Notes: generated by a model from the sequence alone, not told the origin. Positions 26,690 to 37,634 are shown, numbered from the stretch's first letter. The stretch: 64,000 nucleotides of DNA from Chthoniobacterales bacterium (GCA_014879575.1 JACSRU010000115.1:62001-126000), one strand, 5' to 3'. A program made the numbers and translations.

Positions 26690-28515
26690 TGAACACACTG
26701 ATTGCGCCCTGGATCATCCTTTTCACGCCACTCGCTGCGGCGGCAGTGATTCTCTTTGTTGGAAGGCACTCCAAGCCGCTCAGTGCCGGGCTGGCGATCG
26801 GGTCCGCCGCCGTCGGCTGCCTCCTGAGTTGGTGGCTGTTTTTGCAGCCCGATCCGGAGGAGGTCCTGCGTTTCCCCTGGATCGCGATCGGAGACTCCTG
26901 GCTCCAGATGAATCTTTCGATCCCGATCGGTGTCACGGTTGATCACCTCAGCAAGCTGATGCTTGTCGTGGTCACGACGATTGCGACGCTGGTCTTCACC
27001 TACTCCATCGGGTATATGAAGACCGAGGAGGGCTACTGGAGATATTTTGCCGGGCTGTCCCTGTTCCTCTTCTCGATGCTCGGGATCGTCCTTGCGGACA
27101 ATTTCGTGATGATGTTCATCTTCTGGGAACTCGTCGGCCTGAGTTCCTACATCCTGATCGGACACTACTTCCGGAAGGATTCCGCCGCGGATGCCTGCAA
27201 GCAGGCCTTCATCGTCAACCGTGTCGGTGACTTTGGATTTTTGCTTGGGATTCTCTTCCTCTGGGCCGCCACCGGGACCCTCATGTTTGGGGATCTGACC
27301 TCCGGCAAGGGGATCGCGCTCTTTGCGGCGAATCCGATCTACCTGACGGTTGCCTGTCTTTTGATTTTTTGCGGAACGGTGGGGAAATCCGCGCAGATGC
27401 CCCTGCATGTGTGGCTTCCGAATTCCATGGAGGGCCCGACGCCGGTCTCCTCGTTGCTCCATGCGGCAACGATGGTGGCGGCGGGCGTCTATCTGCTCGC
27501 CCGGATTTTTCCGATCCTGGAGGCCGCCCCGCATGCGCTGGATGTCATCGCCTGGATTGGTGGCATCACCTGTTTTGCGGCGGCCCTCATGGCCACCCAA
27601 CAGAATGACATCAAGAGGATTCTTGCCTACTCCACCATCTCGCAGCTCGGTTACATGGTCCTTGGCATGGCCTCTGCCAGTTCCGCGGACGTGTCGATGT
27701 TCCACCTCTTCACGCATGCGTTCTTCAAGTGTCTGCTCTTCCTGTGCGCCGGTTCGGTAATCGTCGGAATGCATCACGAGCAGGACATCTGGAAAATGGG
27801 GGCACTGAAAAACAAGATGCCAGTCACGTTTTTGATCATGTGCATCGGAGGTCTGGCGCTCTCGGGCTGTCCATTTTTCAGCGGTTACTACAGCAAGGAT
27901 TTGATCATCGCCTGGGCGGTGGTGAAGTATCCGCTCCTCGGATGGCTCTCCGTCGCCACGGCCGGGTTGACGGCATTTTACACGGTTCGGCTTCTGACGG
28001 TTGTCTTTCTCGGCAAACCCCGCGGTGACCAGGCAAAGCACGCGGTGGAATCCCCGCTCGTGATGCTTGTGCCCCTGGCCTGTCTCGCCCTGCCATCGTT
28101 CATCGCGGGCTATCCGTTCATCGAAAAGCTGTTCTTCCATGTCGAGGAACCGACCGCCGTCCCGCATCTCCTCCACCCGGTTTTGCTCTTCCTTTTTGCA
28201 GTCGGCGTCGTCTCGGCGTTTCTGCTTTATCGCAATGCGGAAAAGGACCCGATTTTCATCCCGCTCTTCGCGAACCGACTCTACATCGACAACCTTTACG
28301 ACTGGCTTGTAAAAAACATCCAGGGGAGGGGAGCGGCGGTTCTTTCCTGGGCCGATCGTTGGATTGTGGATTTGTTCATTGTCCAGATCCCGAGTAAAAT
28401 CGTCTGGGGCAGCGGGTTTGTGCTCCGGTTTTTCCAAATCGGAAACATTCAGGCCTACGCCTTTTTCTTCGGTCTCGGGGTCATCGGGCTTGTCCACTTT
28501 TTAATTTTCCGATGA
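26689..28515 (+). CDS. nuoL: NADH-quinone oxidoreductase subunit L
   Basis: Largest proton-pumping, antiporter-like subunit of complex I, 608 residues with about 15 membrane helices. Conserved elements include FIFWELVGLSSYILIG, the broken-helix region KSAQMPLHVWLPNSMEGPTPVSSLLHAATMVAAG and the C-terminal lateral helix. Start ATG 26689 overlaps nuoK and the end overlaps nuoM by 4 bp. Confidence 0.96.
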   Translation: MNTLIAPWIILFTPLAAAAVILFVGRHSKPLSAGLAIGSAAVGCLLSWWLFLQPDPEEVLRFPWIAIGDSWLQMNLSIPIGVTVDHLSKLMLVVVTTIATLVFTYSIGYMKTEEGYWRYFAGLSLFLFSMLGIVLADNFVMMFIFWELVGLSSYILIGHYFRKDSAADACKQAFIVNRVGDFGFLLGILFLWAATGTLMFGDLTSGKGIALFAANPIYLTVACLLIFCGTVGKSAQMPLHVWLPNSMEGPTPVSSLLHAATMVAAGVYLLARIFPILEAAPHALDVIAWIGGITCFAAALMATQQNDIKRILAYSTISQLGYMVLGMASASSADVSMFHLFTHAFFKCLLFLCAGSVIVGMHHEQDIWKMGALKNKMPVTFLIMCIGGLALSGCPFFSGYYSKDLIIAWAVVKYPLLGWLSVATAGLTAFYTVRLLTVVFLGKPRGDQAKHAVESPLVMLVPLACLALPSFIAGYPFIEKLFFHVEEPTAVPHLLHPVLLFLFAVGVVSAFLLYRNAEKDPIFIPLFANRLYIDNLYDWLVKNIQGRGAAVLSWADRWIVDLFIVQIPSKIVWGSGFVLRFFQIGNIQAYAFFFGLGVIGLVHFLIFR

Positions 28516-30011
28516 CTCAGGTGAGCCCACTCCTTTTTCTGATCCTCGTCCCGCTGGTGGCCAGTGCCTTTATCTTTGTCGGCTCGTCGGCCCGGAGGAC
28601 CGCGCTCATTGCCTCCCTCGTTAACCTGGTCTTCGTCCTGGCACTGTTCGCGGTTTTCCAGACGGGAGATGCTTCCTACCAGTTCGTCTCTTCAACGCCT
28701 GTGATTCCCTCCCTGGGGATTGCCCTGACCCTGGGGGCGGACGGCCTGAGCCTGATCATGCTCCTGCTCACGGCCTTGGTGACGGTGGCGGCGGTGGCGG
28801 TGGCCCGCACGCCCGATAAAAATGCCGGTTGGTTTTACGCCTCGCTGCTCTTTATCTCAGCCGGGGGTCTCGGTGCCTTTGCCTCCATTGACCTCTTTTT
28901 CTTTTACATGTTCCACGAGCTGGCGCTGATTCCGACATTCCTGCTGATCGGTATCTGGGGCTCCGGCGACCGCCAGGCTGCGGCCTGGAAGGCGACTATT
29001 TACCTTGCGCTCGGCAGCTTTGTCCTTTTGCTGGGCTTGATTGGTCTTTATCTGATCCAGCCCGAAGGCTCGCGGACGTTCGATCTGCGCTCGGTCATCA
29101 GCATGGCCGGTCTCGGAGTGCTCGGGGATGGGACATGGGTTTACCTGCTGCTCCTGCTGGGTTTTGGAATCTTGGTCTCCCTGTTTCCCTTTCACACCTG
29201 GGCGCCACAGGCCTACGCCAGCGCCCCTCCGCCGGCAGCCATGCTCCACGCGGGCGTCCTGAAAAAATTCGGTCTCTATGGTTTGATTCGCATCGCCTCT
29301 CCGATTCTTCCCGAGGCGGTGACGCAATTTGCCAACCTTCTGCTCATCCTCCTTGTGGGAAATCTCCTGTATGTCGGCTATGTCACGATCTCGCAGCGGA
29401 AGCTGGACTGGATGCTCGGCTACTCGAGCGTCATGCACATGGGCTACATCTTCCTCGGATTTGCCGCCCTCAATGTCTTCAGCATCACCGGAGCCTCCCT
29501 GCTTCTGTTTGCGCACGGCCTTTCGATTGCCGCACTTTTCGCGCTGAGCGGGGAATTGCGCGAGAGAACCGGAACCCTCGATCTCGCGGAGTTCGGGGGG
29601 CTTGCCAAGCCGATGCCGTTCTTCGGACTTCTCTTCGGATTCGCCTCCTTCGCCGCCATTGGGCTTCCCGGTTTCGTGGGGTTCCCCGGCGAGTTGCTTG
29701 TCTTTTTTGGCGCATTTGCCGGGGGCGAACCGCTCATGGATTCCGTGAACGGAGTGGAAATCTTTGCGCTCAACAACTTTCAAATCGCCACCGTATGCGC
29801 GGTGTGGGGCGTGGTGATTTCCGCCATTTATATGCTCCGTGCCTACCGCCGCATTTTCTTTGGTCCGGTGAGTGACCGATGGAAGGGGCTGCCGGAGATT
29901 TCCGGGGTGCCGCGGGTCGCCATTGTCACGCTCCTCGTGGTGATGCTGGTTACCGGATTCTTTCCCAATCTTCTCATCAGACTCCTCGCGAGCACCTCTC
30001 TCTGGTTATGA
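28512..30011 (+). CDS. nuoM: NADH-quinone oxidoreductase subunit M
   Basis: Proton-pumping antiporter-like subunit, 499 residues. Conserved regions include FFFYMFHELALIPTFLLIG (with the key Glu), FPFHTWAPQAYASAPPPAAMLHAGVLKKFG and GLPGFVGFPGELL. It overlaps nuoL and nuoN by 4 bp each, so translation of the three is coupled. Confidence 0.96.
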   Translation: MTQVSPLLFLILVPLVASAFIFVGSSARRTALIASLVNLVFVLALFAVFQTGDASYQFVSSTPVIPSLGIALTLGADGLSLIMLLLTALVTVAAVAVARTPDKNAGWFYASLLFISAGGLGAFASIDLFFFYMFHELALIPTFLLIGIWGSGDRQAAAWKATIYLALGSFVLLLGLIGLYLIQPEGSRTFDLRSVISMAGLGVLGDGTWVYLLLLLGFGILVSLFPFHTWAPQAYASAPPPAAMLHAGVLKKFGLYGLIRIASPILPEAVTQFANLLLILLVGNLLYVGYVTISQRKLDWMLGYSSVMHMGYIFLGFAALNVFSITGASLLLFAHGLSIAALFALSGELRERTGTLDLAEFGGLAKPMPFFGLLFGFASFAAIGLPGFVGFPGELLVFFGAFAGGEPLMDSVNGVEIFALNNFQIATVCAVWGVVISAIYMLRAYRRIFFGPVSDRWKGLPEISGVPRVAIVTLLVVMLVTGFFPNLLIRLLASTSLWL

Positions 30012-31462
30012 CGCCCAGCTTTCCCATCGAATTTTGCGTGCTGTTTCTCGGGGTCGTCCTGCTGCTGGCGGATGCGTTTTTTCCGGACATGGACAAACGC
30101 AAGCTCGCCCACATTGCCCTCGTCTGGCTGGGGGGATTCCTTGTTGCCACCTTCTTTTTGCGGCCCGCACTGCTCTGGGCAAGCCCCGCCGGTTTCTATC
30201 TTGCCGATCCGCTGGGCATTTTCTTCAAACAATTCGCGCTCGTGGCCACCATGCTGACACTCGTCCTGGCGATCGAATATGCGCCGGTCGTGGAGCGGGC
30301 GATCCCCGGCTCGAAACCCGGCGCGGGTCTCGGCGAGTTTTTTATCCTGCCCGTCTTTACATGCGCGGGCCTGATGTGGATGGCGTCCGCCGCGGACTTC
30401 ATCATGATTTTTTGCGCCCTTGAACTGGTGACGATCTCCTTCTATATCCAGGTCGCCTATCTGAGGAAATGTCCGGCGAGCCTCGAGGCCGGAACCAAAT
30501 TCCTGATTCTCGGCGCCCTCTCCACCGGGTTCCTTGTTTACGGGATCACCTGGATCTACGGATTGTCCGGGCAGACCGGACTCTCGGCGATTGCCGGCGC
30601 ATTTGCCGGTATTCCCGCCATCCCGCAGTCCAGTCAGACGGCATTGCTATTTGGCCTGGGCCTGGTGTTGGTGGCTCTCGGCTTCAAGGTGGCGGCGGCT
30701 CCTTTTCAATTCTGGGTTCCGGACGTCTATCATGGTGCGCCAACTCCTGTGACCGCCTTTCTTTCCGTGGGGTCCAAGGCGGCGGGTTTCGTGGTATTGA
30801 TGCGTGTGCTGGGGCCGTTTCTCACGGTTCCGGAAATCGAGACCCGGGTCATTACGGTGCTGCAGGTTCTTGCCGGGATCACCTTGATTTACGGAAATCT
30901 CGCAGCCATGCCCCAGACAAATCTCAAACGGCTTCTGGGATACTCGAGTATTGCGCACGCCGGATATTTGCTCATGGGCGTTGCGAGCGTCGGCTCTCCG
31001 CTGGCCGGGAGGGCGATTGTTTTTTATCTGGTCGGCTATCTCCTGATGACCTTCCTGGCGTTTCTGATTCTCATTCCGGTCGCGAAGGCCGCCGGGGGCG
31101 ACGATATTGCGCATTTTAATGGATTGGGACGCCGATCCCCCGGTCTGGCTCTGGCCATGCTCCTCGCGATGCTCTCGCTGGCCGGTCTGCCGTTCACCGT
31201 CGGCTTCCTCGGGAAATTTTTCATCTTCGAGGCCGCAATGCAGGAACAACAATACTTCCTGGTCGCCATCGGAGTCGTGACCGTGGCCTGTGGGTTCTAC
31301 TACTATCTGAAAGTCGTCCGCGCGATGTATTGGCAACCGGTGCCTGTGGATGCCGCGCCCGTGGAGTTTTCTCCCCTCGGCCGCTTTGCCGCCGCGTTTC
31401 TGGCTGCGCTCATCCTGATTGTGGGAATCTTTCCCAAGCCCATTTTAGATATCCTGCCCTGA
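30008..31462 (+). CDS. nuoN: NADH-quinone oxidoreductase subunit N
   Basis: Third antiporter-like pump subunit, 484 residues. Key regions are FCALELVTISFYIQVAY, FKVAAAPFQFWVPDVYHGAPTPVTAFLSVGSK and LAGLPFTVGFLGKF. ATG 30008 overlaps the nuoM stop by 4 bp; the frame extends further upstream inside nuoM only by chance. The last nuo gene of the run, it is followed 3 bp later by an esterase gene. Confidence 0.96.
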   Translation: MTPSFPIEFCVLFLGVVLLLADAFFPDMDKRKLAHIALVWLGGFLVATFFLRPALLWASPAGFYLADPLGIFFKQFALVATMLTLVLAIEYAPVVERAIPGSKPGAGLGEFFILPVFTCAGLMWMASAADFIMIFCALELVTISFYIQVAYLRKCPASLEAGTKFLILGALSTGFLVYGITWIYGLSGQTGLSAIAGAFAGIPAIPQSSQTALLFGLGLVLVALGFKVAAAPFQFWVPDVYHGAPTPVTAFLSVGSKAAGFVVLMRVLGPFLTVPEIETRVITVLQVLAGITLIYGNLAAMPQTNLKRLLGYSSIAHAGYLLMGVASVGSPLAGRAIVFYLVGYLLMTFLAFLILIPVAKAAGGDDIAHFNGLGRRSPGLALAMLLAMLSLAGLPFTVGFLGKFFIFEAAMQEQQYFLVAIGVVTVACGFYYYLKVVRAMYWQPVPVDAAPVEFSPLGRFAAAFLAALILIVGIFPKPILDILP

Positions 31463-31465
31463 ATC

Positions 31466-32422
31466 ATGCCGGCTCTCGACAAACCGCTCAGCGAACTCCG
31501 CACCTACCTTGGGATCAATCCGAAACCTGCGGATTTCGATGAATACTGGGCTCGCGCGCTGGCGGAGTTGGATTCGATCGCCCCCGATCCGGAGCTGATT
31601 CCCTGCGATGCCCTGGGAGCGAGGGGAGTCGAAACATTTGATCTTTATTTTCAGAGCGTGGGCGGAGCGCGGATCTACGCGAAATACCTGCGGCCCCGGC
31701 AGCCGGCAAAGCCCGGTCCCGGACTTCTCCTTTTCCACGGCTATTCCGGCCAAAGCGGCGACTGGCAGGACAAACTTTCCTTCGTCGGGCAGGGCATGGC
31801 GGTCGCGGCGTTGGACTGTCGAGGTCAGGGCGGTCGGAGCCAGGATCCCGGCGGCGTCCGGGGCAATACCTTTCGCGGTCATATTATCCGCGGCCTGGAT
31901 GAGTCGCCGGACAAACTCCTGTTCCGGCAGATTTTCCTCGATACCGTGCAGCTTGCGCGCGTTGTGTCCGGATTTTCCGAAGTCAACGAACTCTTCTGCA
32001 TGGGAGGCTCACAGGGTGGCGGTCTCTCGATCGCCTGTGCCGCCCTCGAACCCCGCATCCGTCGCTGCGTCTCCATATTCCCATTTCTTTCTGACTACAG
32101 GCGCGTGTGGGAGATGGACCTCGCCAAGGATGCCTATCTCGAACTCCGGGACTACCTCAGGTGGTTTGATCCGCTCCATGAACGCGAGGAGGAGATTTTT
32201 CGCACTCTGGGCTATATTGATGTCCACCACCTGGCGCCCCGCATTCAGGCGCGCGTCCTCATGGCACTGACCCTGATGGATACGATCTGTCCGCCATCGA
32301 GTCAGTTTGCCGTCTTCAACAATCTCTCCACGGAAAAAGAATCGGTGATCTATCCCGATTTCGGGCATGAGTCTCTGCCGGGCTTCCCGGATCGCGCCTT
32401 CCGCTTTCTGACCGCTGAATAA
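31466..32422 (+). CDS. Acetyl xylan esterase / cephalosporin-C deacetylase family (CE7)
   Basis: A 318-residue alpha/beta-hydrolase of carbohydrate esterase family 7, with no signal peptide. The triad is visible: Ser in GGSQGGG, Asp in TLMDTICPPS and His in DFGHESL. The CE7 motif RGQGG (ALDCRGQGGRS) is also present. These cytoplasmic enzymes remove acetyl groups from short xylo-oligosaccharides and related substrates. The gene follows nuoN by 3 bp, so it may be read through from the nuo operon, although no functional link is obvious. Confidence 0.9.
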   Translation: MPALDKPLSELRTYLGINPKPADFDEYWARALAELDSIAPDPELIPCDALGARGVETFDLYFQSVGGARIYAKYLRPRQPAKPGPGLLLFHGYSGQSGDWQDKLSFVGQGMAVAALDCRGQGGRSQDPGGVRGNTFRGHIIRGLDESPDKLLFRQIFLDTVQLARVVSGFSEVNELFCMGGSQGGGLSIACAALEPRIRRCVSIFPFLSDYRRVWEMDLAKDAYLELRDYLRWFDPLHEREEEIFRTLGYIDVHHLAPRIQARVLMALTLMDTICPPSSQFAVFNNLSTEKESVIYPDFGHESLPGFPDRAFRFLTAE

Positions 32423-32444
32423 AAAACCCGGACCGTCGCCGGTT
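32420..32444 (-). terminator. Terminator of metH (convergent with the esterase gene)
   Basis: On the minus strand, AACCGG (32444-32439), a 7-base loop and CCGGGTT form a bulged stem followed by a run of six T. It starts about 20 bp after the metH stop and overlaps the esterase stop codon. The plus strand is not T-rich enough to be efficient. Confidence 0.5.
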
Positions 32445-32464
32445 CTATTTCGTGGCCTCCGAAA

Positions 32465-35400
32465 TCACTCGGGATCGTAGTTGAGGTAGGGACGCAGCCA
32501 TCTTTCCATTTCCAGAACAGACAGACCCTTGCGCGAAGCGTAGCTCTCGACCTGGTCGCGCCCAATTTTTCCGACGGCAAAATATTTTGCCTGCGGATGG
32601 GAAAAAATGAGTCCGCTCACGCTGCTCCCCGGGAACATGGCCAGACTCTCCGTAAGTTGGATTCCCGTGTGGCGTTCGACATCGAGGAGCCTCCAGAGCG
32701 CCCACTTCTCCGTGTGGTCCGGTTGGGCGGGGTATCCGGGGGCGGGACGAATGCCCCGGTATTTCTCGCGGATCATTTCCTCGGAGGTCAGGTTTTCTGT
32801 CGCGCCAAATCCCCAGAGATCCCGGGCTTTTTTGTGGAGACACTCCGCATACGCTTCGGCAAAACGGTCGCCGAGTGCCTTGGTCATGATCGAGAGGTAA
32901 TCGTCGTGGTTTTTCTCGTAAAGGCCGGCGACATCATGCACTTCGGGGCCGGCCGTGACGGCAAAGGCGGCGATGTGATCCGGCTTGCCGACAGAGTCCG
33001 GGGCGATGAAGTCCGCGATGGAGAAGTTCGGCTGGCCAGCAGGCTTTTTCAGTTGTTGCCGGAGGGCGTGGAGAACCTCGATCGGCTGTCCGGATTCCCC
33101 AAAAAGCTGGATGTCCTCCCCTGTGCTGGCGGCGCGCCAGAATCCCAGAACCCCGCGCGGACGGAAAAGATTTTTGGAGACGATTTCCTCGAGGAGCCTC
33201 CGGGCATCGTCATAAAGCTTCCGGGCTTCCGGGCCGATATTCGGATCATCCAGGAGGGCGGGAAAGCGTCCGCGCAACTCCCAGGCATGGAAAAAGGGAG
33301 ACCAGTCGAAATAGGAAACAAGTTCGTCCGGCGGGATATCCAGCGGAATCACGCCGAGGCGGGACGGCTGGGCGATATCCGACCAATCGGCCTGGAATTT
33401 GTTGTTTACGGCGTCCGGGAAGCTGAGCTGGGGACGCTCAGATTGTTTGCCCGCGTGAACCTGGCGGAGCTTTTCGTAATCCCCCGCAAGTTTTTCGAGG
33501 AACTCCGGCTTTTTTTCCGGACTGAGCAGGGCACTGACGACGTTGACCGAGCGGGAGGCATCGAGGACATGGACGACCCCCGGTGCGTAGTGTTGGGCCA
33601 CTTTCACGGCCGTATGGGCCCGGCTGGTCGTGGCTCCGCCGATCATCAGGGGAAGTGAGAATCCCTCGCGCTGCATCTCCCTCGCGACATGGATCATTTC
33701 ATCCAGGGACGGGGTGATGAGTCCGGAGAGACCGATGATATCGCAGTTTTTCTCGCGGGCCGTGGCGAGGATTTTCTCGCAGGGCACCATCACCCCCATG
33801 TCAATGACTTCGTAGTTGTTGCAGGCCAGGACGACGCCGACGATGTTCTTGCCGATATCGTGTACATCGCCCTTGACCGTGGCCATGAGGATTCGGCCCT
33901 GCGAGCGGGCATCCGGATTCGCCGCCCGCTCGGCCTCCATGTGGGGTGTGAGCCATGCGACCGACTTTTTCATCACGCGCGCGCTCTTCACGACCTGGGG
34001 CAGAAACATTTTTCCGGCACCAAAGAGATCTCCCACCACCTTCATTCCATCCATGAGCGGTCCCTCGATCACAAGCAGACCGCGTTTGTATTTGGCGAAT
34101 GCTTCTTCCGTATCGACATCCACAAAATCCACGATGCCCTTGATCAGTGCGTGTTTGAGGCGCTCCTCGACCGTGCCCTCGCGCCAGGTGAGATCCGCCG
34201 TCGGCGCGGATCCGCCGCTGGCACGGGCCTTGATCGTGTCCGCAAACGTGACGAGGTGTTCCGTGGCATCGGGGCGGCGATTGAGGAGGACGTCCTCGAT
34301 CAGGTCGCGCAGATCTGCGGGAATCTCCTCGTAAACGCCCAGCATCCCGGCGTTCACGATGCCCATGTCGAGCCCGGCCTGGATCGCATGGTAGAGAAAA
34401 ACCGCATGCATGGCTTCGCGCACGGGGTTGTTGCCCCGGAAGGAGAATGAGACGTTGCTGATGCCGCCGCTCACCCGCGCATGGGGAAGATTGGCCTTGA
34501 TCCAGCGCGTGGCCTCGATGAAATCCTTGGCGTAGTTCGCGTGTTCCTCAATGCCGGTGGCGACGGTGAGGACGTTCGGATCGAAGATGATGTCCTCGGG
34601 CGGAAAGCCCACCTCGTCCACCAGGATCCGGTAGGCCCGCTCGCAGATGGCGATTCGCCGCTCGTAGTTGTCGGCCTGCCCGTTCTCGTCAAACGCCATG
34701 ACGACAGCCGCCGCCCCATACCGGCGGACCAGGGTGGCTTGTTGGCGGAATTCCTCCTCGCCGGATTTGAGCGAGATGGAATTGACGATCCCCTTGCCCT
34801 GCACGCACCGCAGACCGGCTTCGAGAACCTCCCATTTCGAGGAGTCAATCATCACCGGAACCCGTGAGATATCCGGCTCGCTGGCGATGAGGTTCAGAAA
34901 TTTCGTCATGGCAGCCACCCCGTCGAGCATGCCTTCATCCATGTTGACATCGATGACTTGTGCTCCGGCTTCGACTTGCTGGCGCGCGACGGCGACCGCC
35001 TCGTCGTAGTTCCCCGCAAGGATCAGTTTGGAAAATTTTGGGGAACCGGTGATGTTCGTGCGTTCGCCAACATTGATGAAGGCGATTTCCGGTCGCGCGG
35101 TAAAGGGCTCCAGTCCGCTAAGGCGGAGGGTTGTTTCGCGATCCGGGATTTTTCTTGGGGGCATCTCCTTCACGGCATCTGCCATGGCGCGGATGTGATC
35201 CGGCGTGGTTCCACAACAGCCCCCCACGATGTTGAGCCAGCCCTGTTGCGCCCAGTCGAGGATTTGCGGAGCCAGGGACTCCGGGGTCTCCGGGAATCCC
35301 GTCTCGGAAAGCGGATCCGGCAGCCCGGCATTCGGATACGTGCTCACGTGGAAGGGGGCAATCCGCGAGAGTTCCTCGATATACGGACGCATTTCGCGGG

Positions 35401-36142
35401 GGCCGAGCGCGCAATTCAGACCGATCGAGAGGAGCGGAAAGTGGGACATCGAATTCAAAAACGCCTCGACGGTTTGCCCGGTGAGCGTGCGGCCGCTCAG
35501 GTCGGTGATCGTGCCCGAGACCATCACCGGGAGCACCGGGTGCCTGGTGAAAAACTCCGTGATCGCAAAGAGCGCGGCCTTGGCGTTGAGCGTGTCAAAA
35601 ATCGTCTCGACGAGGAGAATGTCCACCCCCCCGGCCACGAGGTGTTCCACCTGCTCCAGATAGGCTGCCGCGACTTGCTGGAAGGTGACTTCCCGTTTGC
35701 CCGGATCGTTTACATCGCGCGAGATCGAGAGGGTCCGGTTGAGCGGCCCAATCGCCCCGGCCACGAAAACCCGCCGGTCGGTGCAGGCATCCGCCGCCTG
35801 CCGCGCCAGCTTCGCCGCCTCGCGGTTCAACTCGGGAACAAACGCCTCAAGCCCGTAATCCGCCTGCGCAATGACCGTCCCGCTGAAGGTATTGGTCTCG
35901 ATGATGTCCGCCCCGGCGGCAATGTATTTGCTGTGGATTTCACGGATAACCTCCGGACGCGTGAGCACCAGGAGGTCGTTGTTTCCCTTGAGATCCTGCC
36001 CCTTCCAATCGGCAAATCGTTCGCCCCGGTAGTCCGCCTCCTGGAGCTTGTATCTCTGAACCATTGTTCCCATCGCTCCGTCTAGGATGAGAATGCGTTC
36101 GGCCAGAAGTTCGCGAAGTTGCTTTTCGATGGATGAAATCAT
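32465..36142 (-). CDS. metH: Cobalamin-dependent methionine synthase
   Basis: A 1225-residue, full-length, four-module enzyme transferring a methyl group from methyltetrahydrofolate to homocysteine via cobalamin. The homocysteine module ([11 protein letters not shown]) has zinc Cys in GLNCALG and [10 protein letters not shown]. The pterin module starts [13 protein letters not shown]. The B12 module has the lower-ligand motif [14 protein letters not shown], and the C-terminal SAM-binding reactivation domain ends with [17 protein letters not shown]. The 147-bp leader upstream has no riboswitch I can recognise, only a short CCCGC/GCGGG stem. Confidence 0.98.
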   Translation of the reverse strand: MISSIEKQLRELLAERILILDGAMGTMVQRYKLQEADYRGERFADWKGQDLKGNNDLLVLTRPEVIREIHSKYIAAGADIIETNTFSGTVIAQADYGLEAFVPELNREAAKLARQAADACTDRRVFVAGAIGPLNRTLSISRDVNDPGKREVTFQQVAAAYLEQVEHLVAGGVDILLVETIFDTLNAKAALFAITEFFTRHPVLPVMVSGTITDLSGRTLTGQTVEAFLNSMSHFPLLSIGLNCALGPREMRPYIEELSRIAPFHVSTYPNAGLPDPLSETGFPETPESLAPQILDWAQQGWLNIVGGCCGTTPDHIRAMADAVKEMPPRKIPDRETTLRLSGLEPFTARPEIAFINVGERTNITGSPKFSKLILAGNYDEAVAVARQQVEAGAQVIDVNMDEGMLDGVAAMTKFLNLIASEPDISRVPVMIDSSKWEVLEAGLRCVQGKGIVNSISLKSGEEEFRQQATLVRRYGAAAVVMAFDENGQADNYERRIAICERAYRILVDEVGFPPEDIIFDPNVLTVATGIEEHANYAKDFIEATRWIKANLPHARVSGGISNVSFSFRGNNPVREAMHAVFLYHAIQAGLDMGIVNAGMLGVYEEIPADLRDLIEDVLLNRRPDATEHLVTFADTIKARASGGSAPTADLTWREGTVEERLKHALIKGIVDFVDVDTEEAFAKYKRGLLVIEGPLMDGMKVVGDLFGAGKMFLPQVVKSARVMKKSVAWLTPHMEAERAANPDARSQGRILMATVKGDVHDIGKNIVGVVLACNNYEVIDMGVMVPCEKILATAREKNCDIIGLSGLITPSLDEMIHVAREMQREGFSLPLMIGGATTSRAHTAVKVAQHYAPGVVHVLDASRSVNVVSALLSPEKKPEFLEKLAGDYEKLRQVHAGKQSERPQLSFPDAVNNKFQADWSDIAQPSRLGVIPLDIPPDELVSYFDWSPFFHAWELRGRFPALLDDPNIGPEARKLYDDARRLLEEIVSKNLFRPRGVLGFWRAASTGEDIQLFGESGQPIEVLHALRQQLKKPAGQPNFSIADFIAPDSVGKPDHIAAFAVTAGPEVHDVAGLYEKNHDDYLSIMTKALGDRFAEAYAECLHKKARDLWGFGATENLTSEEMIREKYRGIRPAPGYPAQPDHTEKWALWRLLDVERHTGIQLTESLAMFPGSSVSGLIFSHPQAKYFAVGKIGRDQVESYASRKGLSVLEMERWLRPYLNYDPE

Positions 36143-36289
36143 GAAGAAAAAGACACTCTACCCGCTATCGCGCGGGATCAAACCGAAAAAATCCGGAACA
36201 AGGTGCGCCTCACGGCCATTTCTCTGGCACGTTTCGAGAAAATATTAATATGTCATGCCTGACCCCTTGTTCCTCTCCAGTCGAACGGT

Positions 36290-36727
36290 TCAGTAGGAAT
36301 AATTGTCCGGAAGCTGAAAGGCGTTCTCGATGACTCTCACCTCGCCGGAGGGGCCGGTCAGGACTTCGACCACATCGAAACGAAAGGTGATGTCCGGCAT
36401 GTCGAGGAGACGCAGCCATTTCATCGCTCCGCGGATAATGAGACGTCGTTTTTTTTGATCAACGGCATCCAACGGACGGCCGAACTCCTCCGAGGATCGG
36501 GTCTTTACTTCGACAAAGACGAGTTCCTTTCCCTGGCGGCAGACGATGTCAACCTCCCCGCCTCGCGGGGCACGAAAATTTCTTCGGAGGATCTTGTAGC
36601 CGTGTCGGCGCAGGTGGCGGACGGCAATTTCCTCGCCCATCCGCCCCAGACGGATGTGGGGTGCTTCAGAAGAGTTCCGCCTGTGCAACCGGCGAAAAAC
36701 TTCGGCGATGAATCGGGCAGGGGCCAT
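36290..36727 (-). CDS. YraN/UPF0102 family protein
   Basis: A small protein of the restriction-endonuclease-like fold, about 145 residues from ATG 36727. Family motifs are present: GRMGEEIAVRHLRRHGYKIL, NFRAPRGGEVDIVCRQGKELVFVEVKTRSS (with the Asp and Glu-x-Lys of the fold). The 5' end overlaps rnhB by 62 bp, and the frame continues further upstream in that gene. A later start is possible. The rnhB-yraN neighbourhood is common; the physiological role is uncertain. Confidence 0.85.
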   Translation of the reverse strand: MAPARFIAEVFRRLHRRNSSEAPHIRLGRMGEEIAVRHLRRHGYKILRRNFRAPRGGEVDIVCRQGKELVFVEVKTRSSEEFGRPLDAVDQKKRRLIIRGAMKWLRLLDMPDITFRFDVVEVLTGPSGEVRVIENAFQLPDNYSY

Positions 36728-37280
36728 GCTCGCGGAGTTTGGCAAGGTGAGCGGGTGTTGGATAGCCTTTGTGTGCGGAAAATCCATATTCGGGATACTT
36801 CGCATCCAGCGCATCCATCGCCCGGTCCCGCTCGACCTTGGCAATGATACTGGCGGCGGCAATGCTCAGACTGAGCGCATCCCCGCCGACCAGCGCGGTT
36901 TGAGGGCAGGGAAAATCCGGGACAGGCAGACCGTCAATGAGAGCGTGTTCGGGGAGGGGCTTGAGCGAAAGGAAGGCCTGGCGCATGGCCCGGTGAGTCG
37001 CTCGCAGGATGTTCCAGCGATCCACCTCGTTGTTGTCCAGGTGGGCGGAGGCCCAGCGCACCCCCGGCGATCCCGTCAACGCGACATAGAGCATGTCCCG
37101 CTTTGTCGCCGATAATTTCTTGGAATCATCCAATCCCGGCAGATGGAAACCCGGCGGCAAAACAACAGCCGCCGCAACCACGGGGCCCGCCAAGGGCCCC
37201 CGCCCGGCTTCATCAATGCCCGCCACGGAAGGGATTCCGCGCCGGACCAGAAGCTCCTCCTGCTCGAAGGAGCAGGGCAT
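36666..37280 (-). CDS. rnhB: Ribonuclease HII
   Basis: A 204-residue endonuclease that removes RNA from RNA-DNA hybrids and single ribonucleotides in DNA. Motifs include GIDEAGRGPLAGPVVAAAVV (catalytic Asp-Glu), DSKKLS, HALIDG and SIIAKVERD. Its ATG directly follows the rplS stop with no spacer. Order rplS-rnhB-yraN is conserved in many bacteria. Confidence 0.95.
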   Translation of the reverse strand: MPCSFEQEELLVRRGIPSVAGIDEAGRGPLAGPVVAAAVVLPPGFHLPGLDDSKKLSATKRDMLYVALTGSPGVRWASAHLDNNEVDRWNILRATHRAMRQAFLSLKPLPEHALIDGLPVPDFPCPQTALVGGDALSLSIAAASIIAKVERDRAMDALDAKYPEYGFSAHKGYPTPAHLAKLREHGPCPIHRRSFSPVAQAELF

Positions 37281-37634
37281 TTACGCCCGATCAGACTTTT
37301 CCTTGACCGTCGTGGCCGATTTGCCCTTGCGGCTGCGCAGATAGTTCAGCTTGGAACGACGCACAGAGCCTTCCCGCTCGACCTCGATTTTCGCGATGCG
37401 TGGCGAATGAAGCGGAAAAACCCGCTCAACCCCTTCGCCGTAGGAGACACGGCGGACAGTGAAATTCGCGTTGAGGCCGGTCCCCTTGCGTCCGATCACA
37501 ATGCCGGAATAAATTTGGATGCGCTCCTTGTCCCCCTCGATAACGCGGGTGTGGACCTTGACGGTGTCGCCAACTTTGAAGGCGGCGACTTCTTTCTTCA
37601 ACTGTTCGCTTTCGATCTTCTCAATGATGCTCAT
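37281..37634 (-). CDS. rplS: 50S ribosomal protein L19
   Basis: A 117-residue ribosomal protein at the 30S-50S interface. It has the typical [29 protein letters not shown] start and the [33 protein letters not shown] core, plus a basic tail. First gene of rplS-rnhB-yraN. Just upstream, at about 37645-37665, is a GTTCA-CTA-TGAAC palindrome of unknown meaning. Confidence 0.97.
   Translation of the reverse strand: MSIIEKIESEQLKKEVAAFKVGDTVKVHTRVIEGDKERIQIYSGIVIGRKGTGLNANFTVRRVSYGEGVERVFPLHSPRIAKIEVEREGSVRRSKLNYLRSRKGKSATTVKEKSDRA

Noticed and set aside
36143-36289. Cobalamin, SAM or SAH riboswitch upstream of metH
   Set aside because: The 147-bp leader lacks the conserved cores I know for these classes; only a short CCCGC/GCGGG hairpin is visible.
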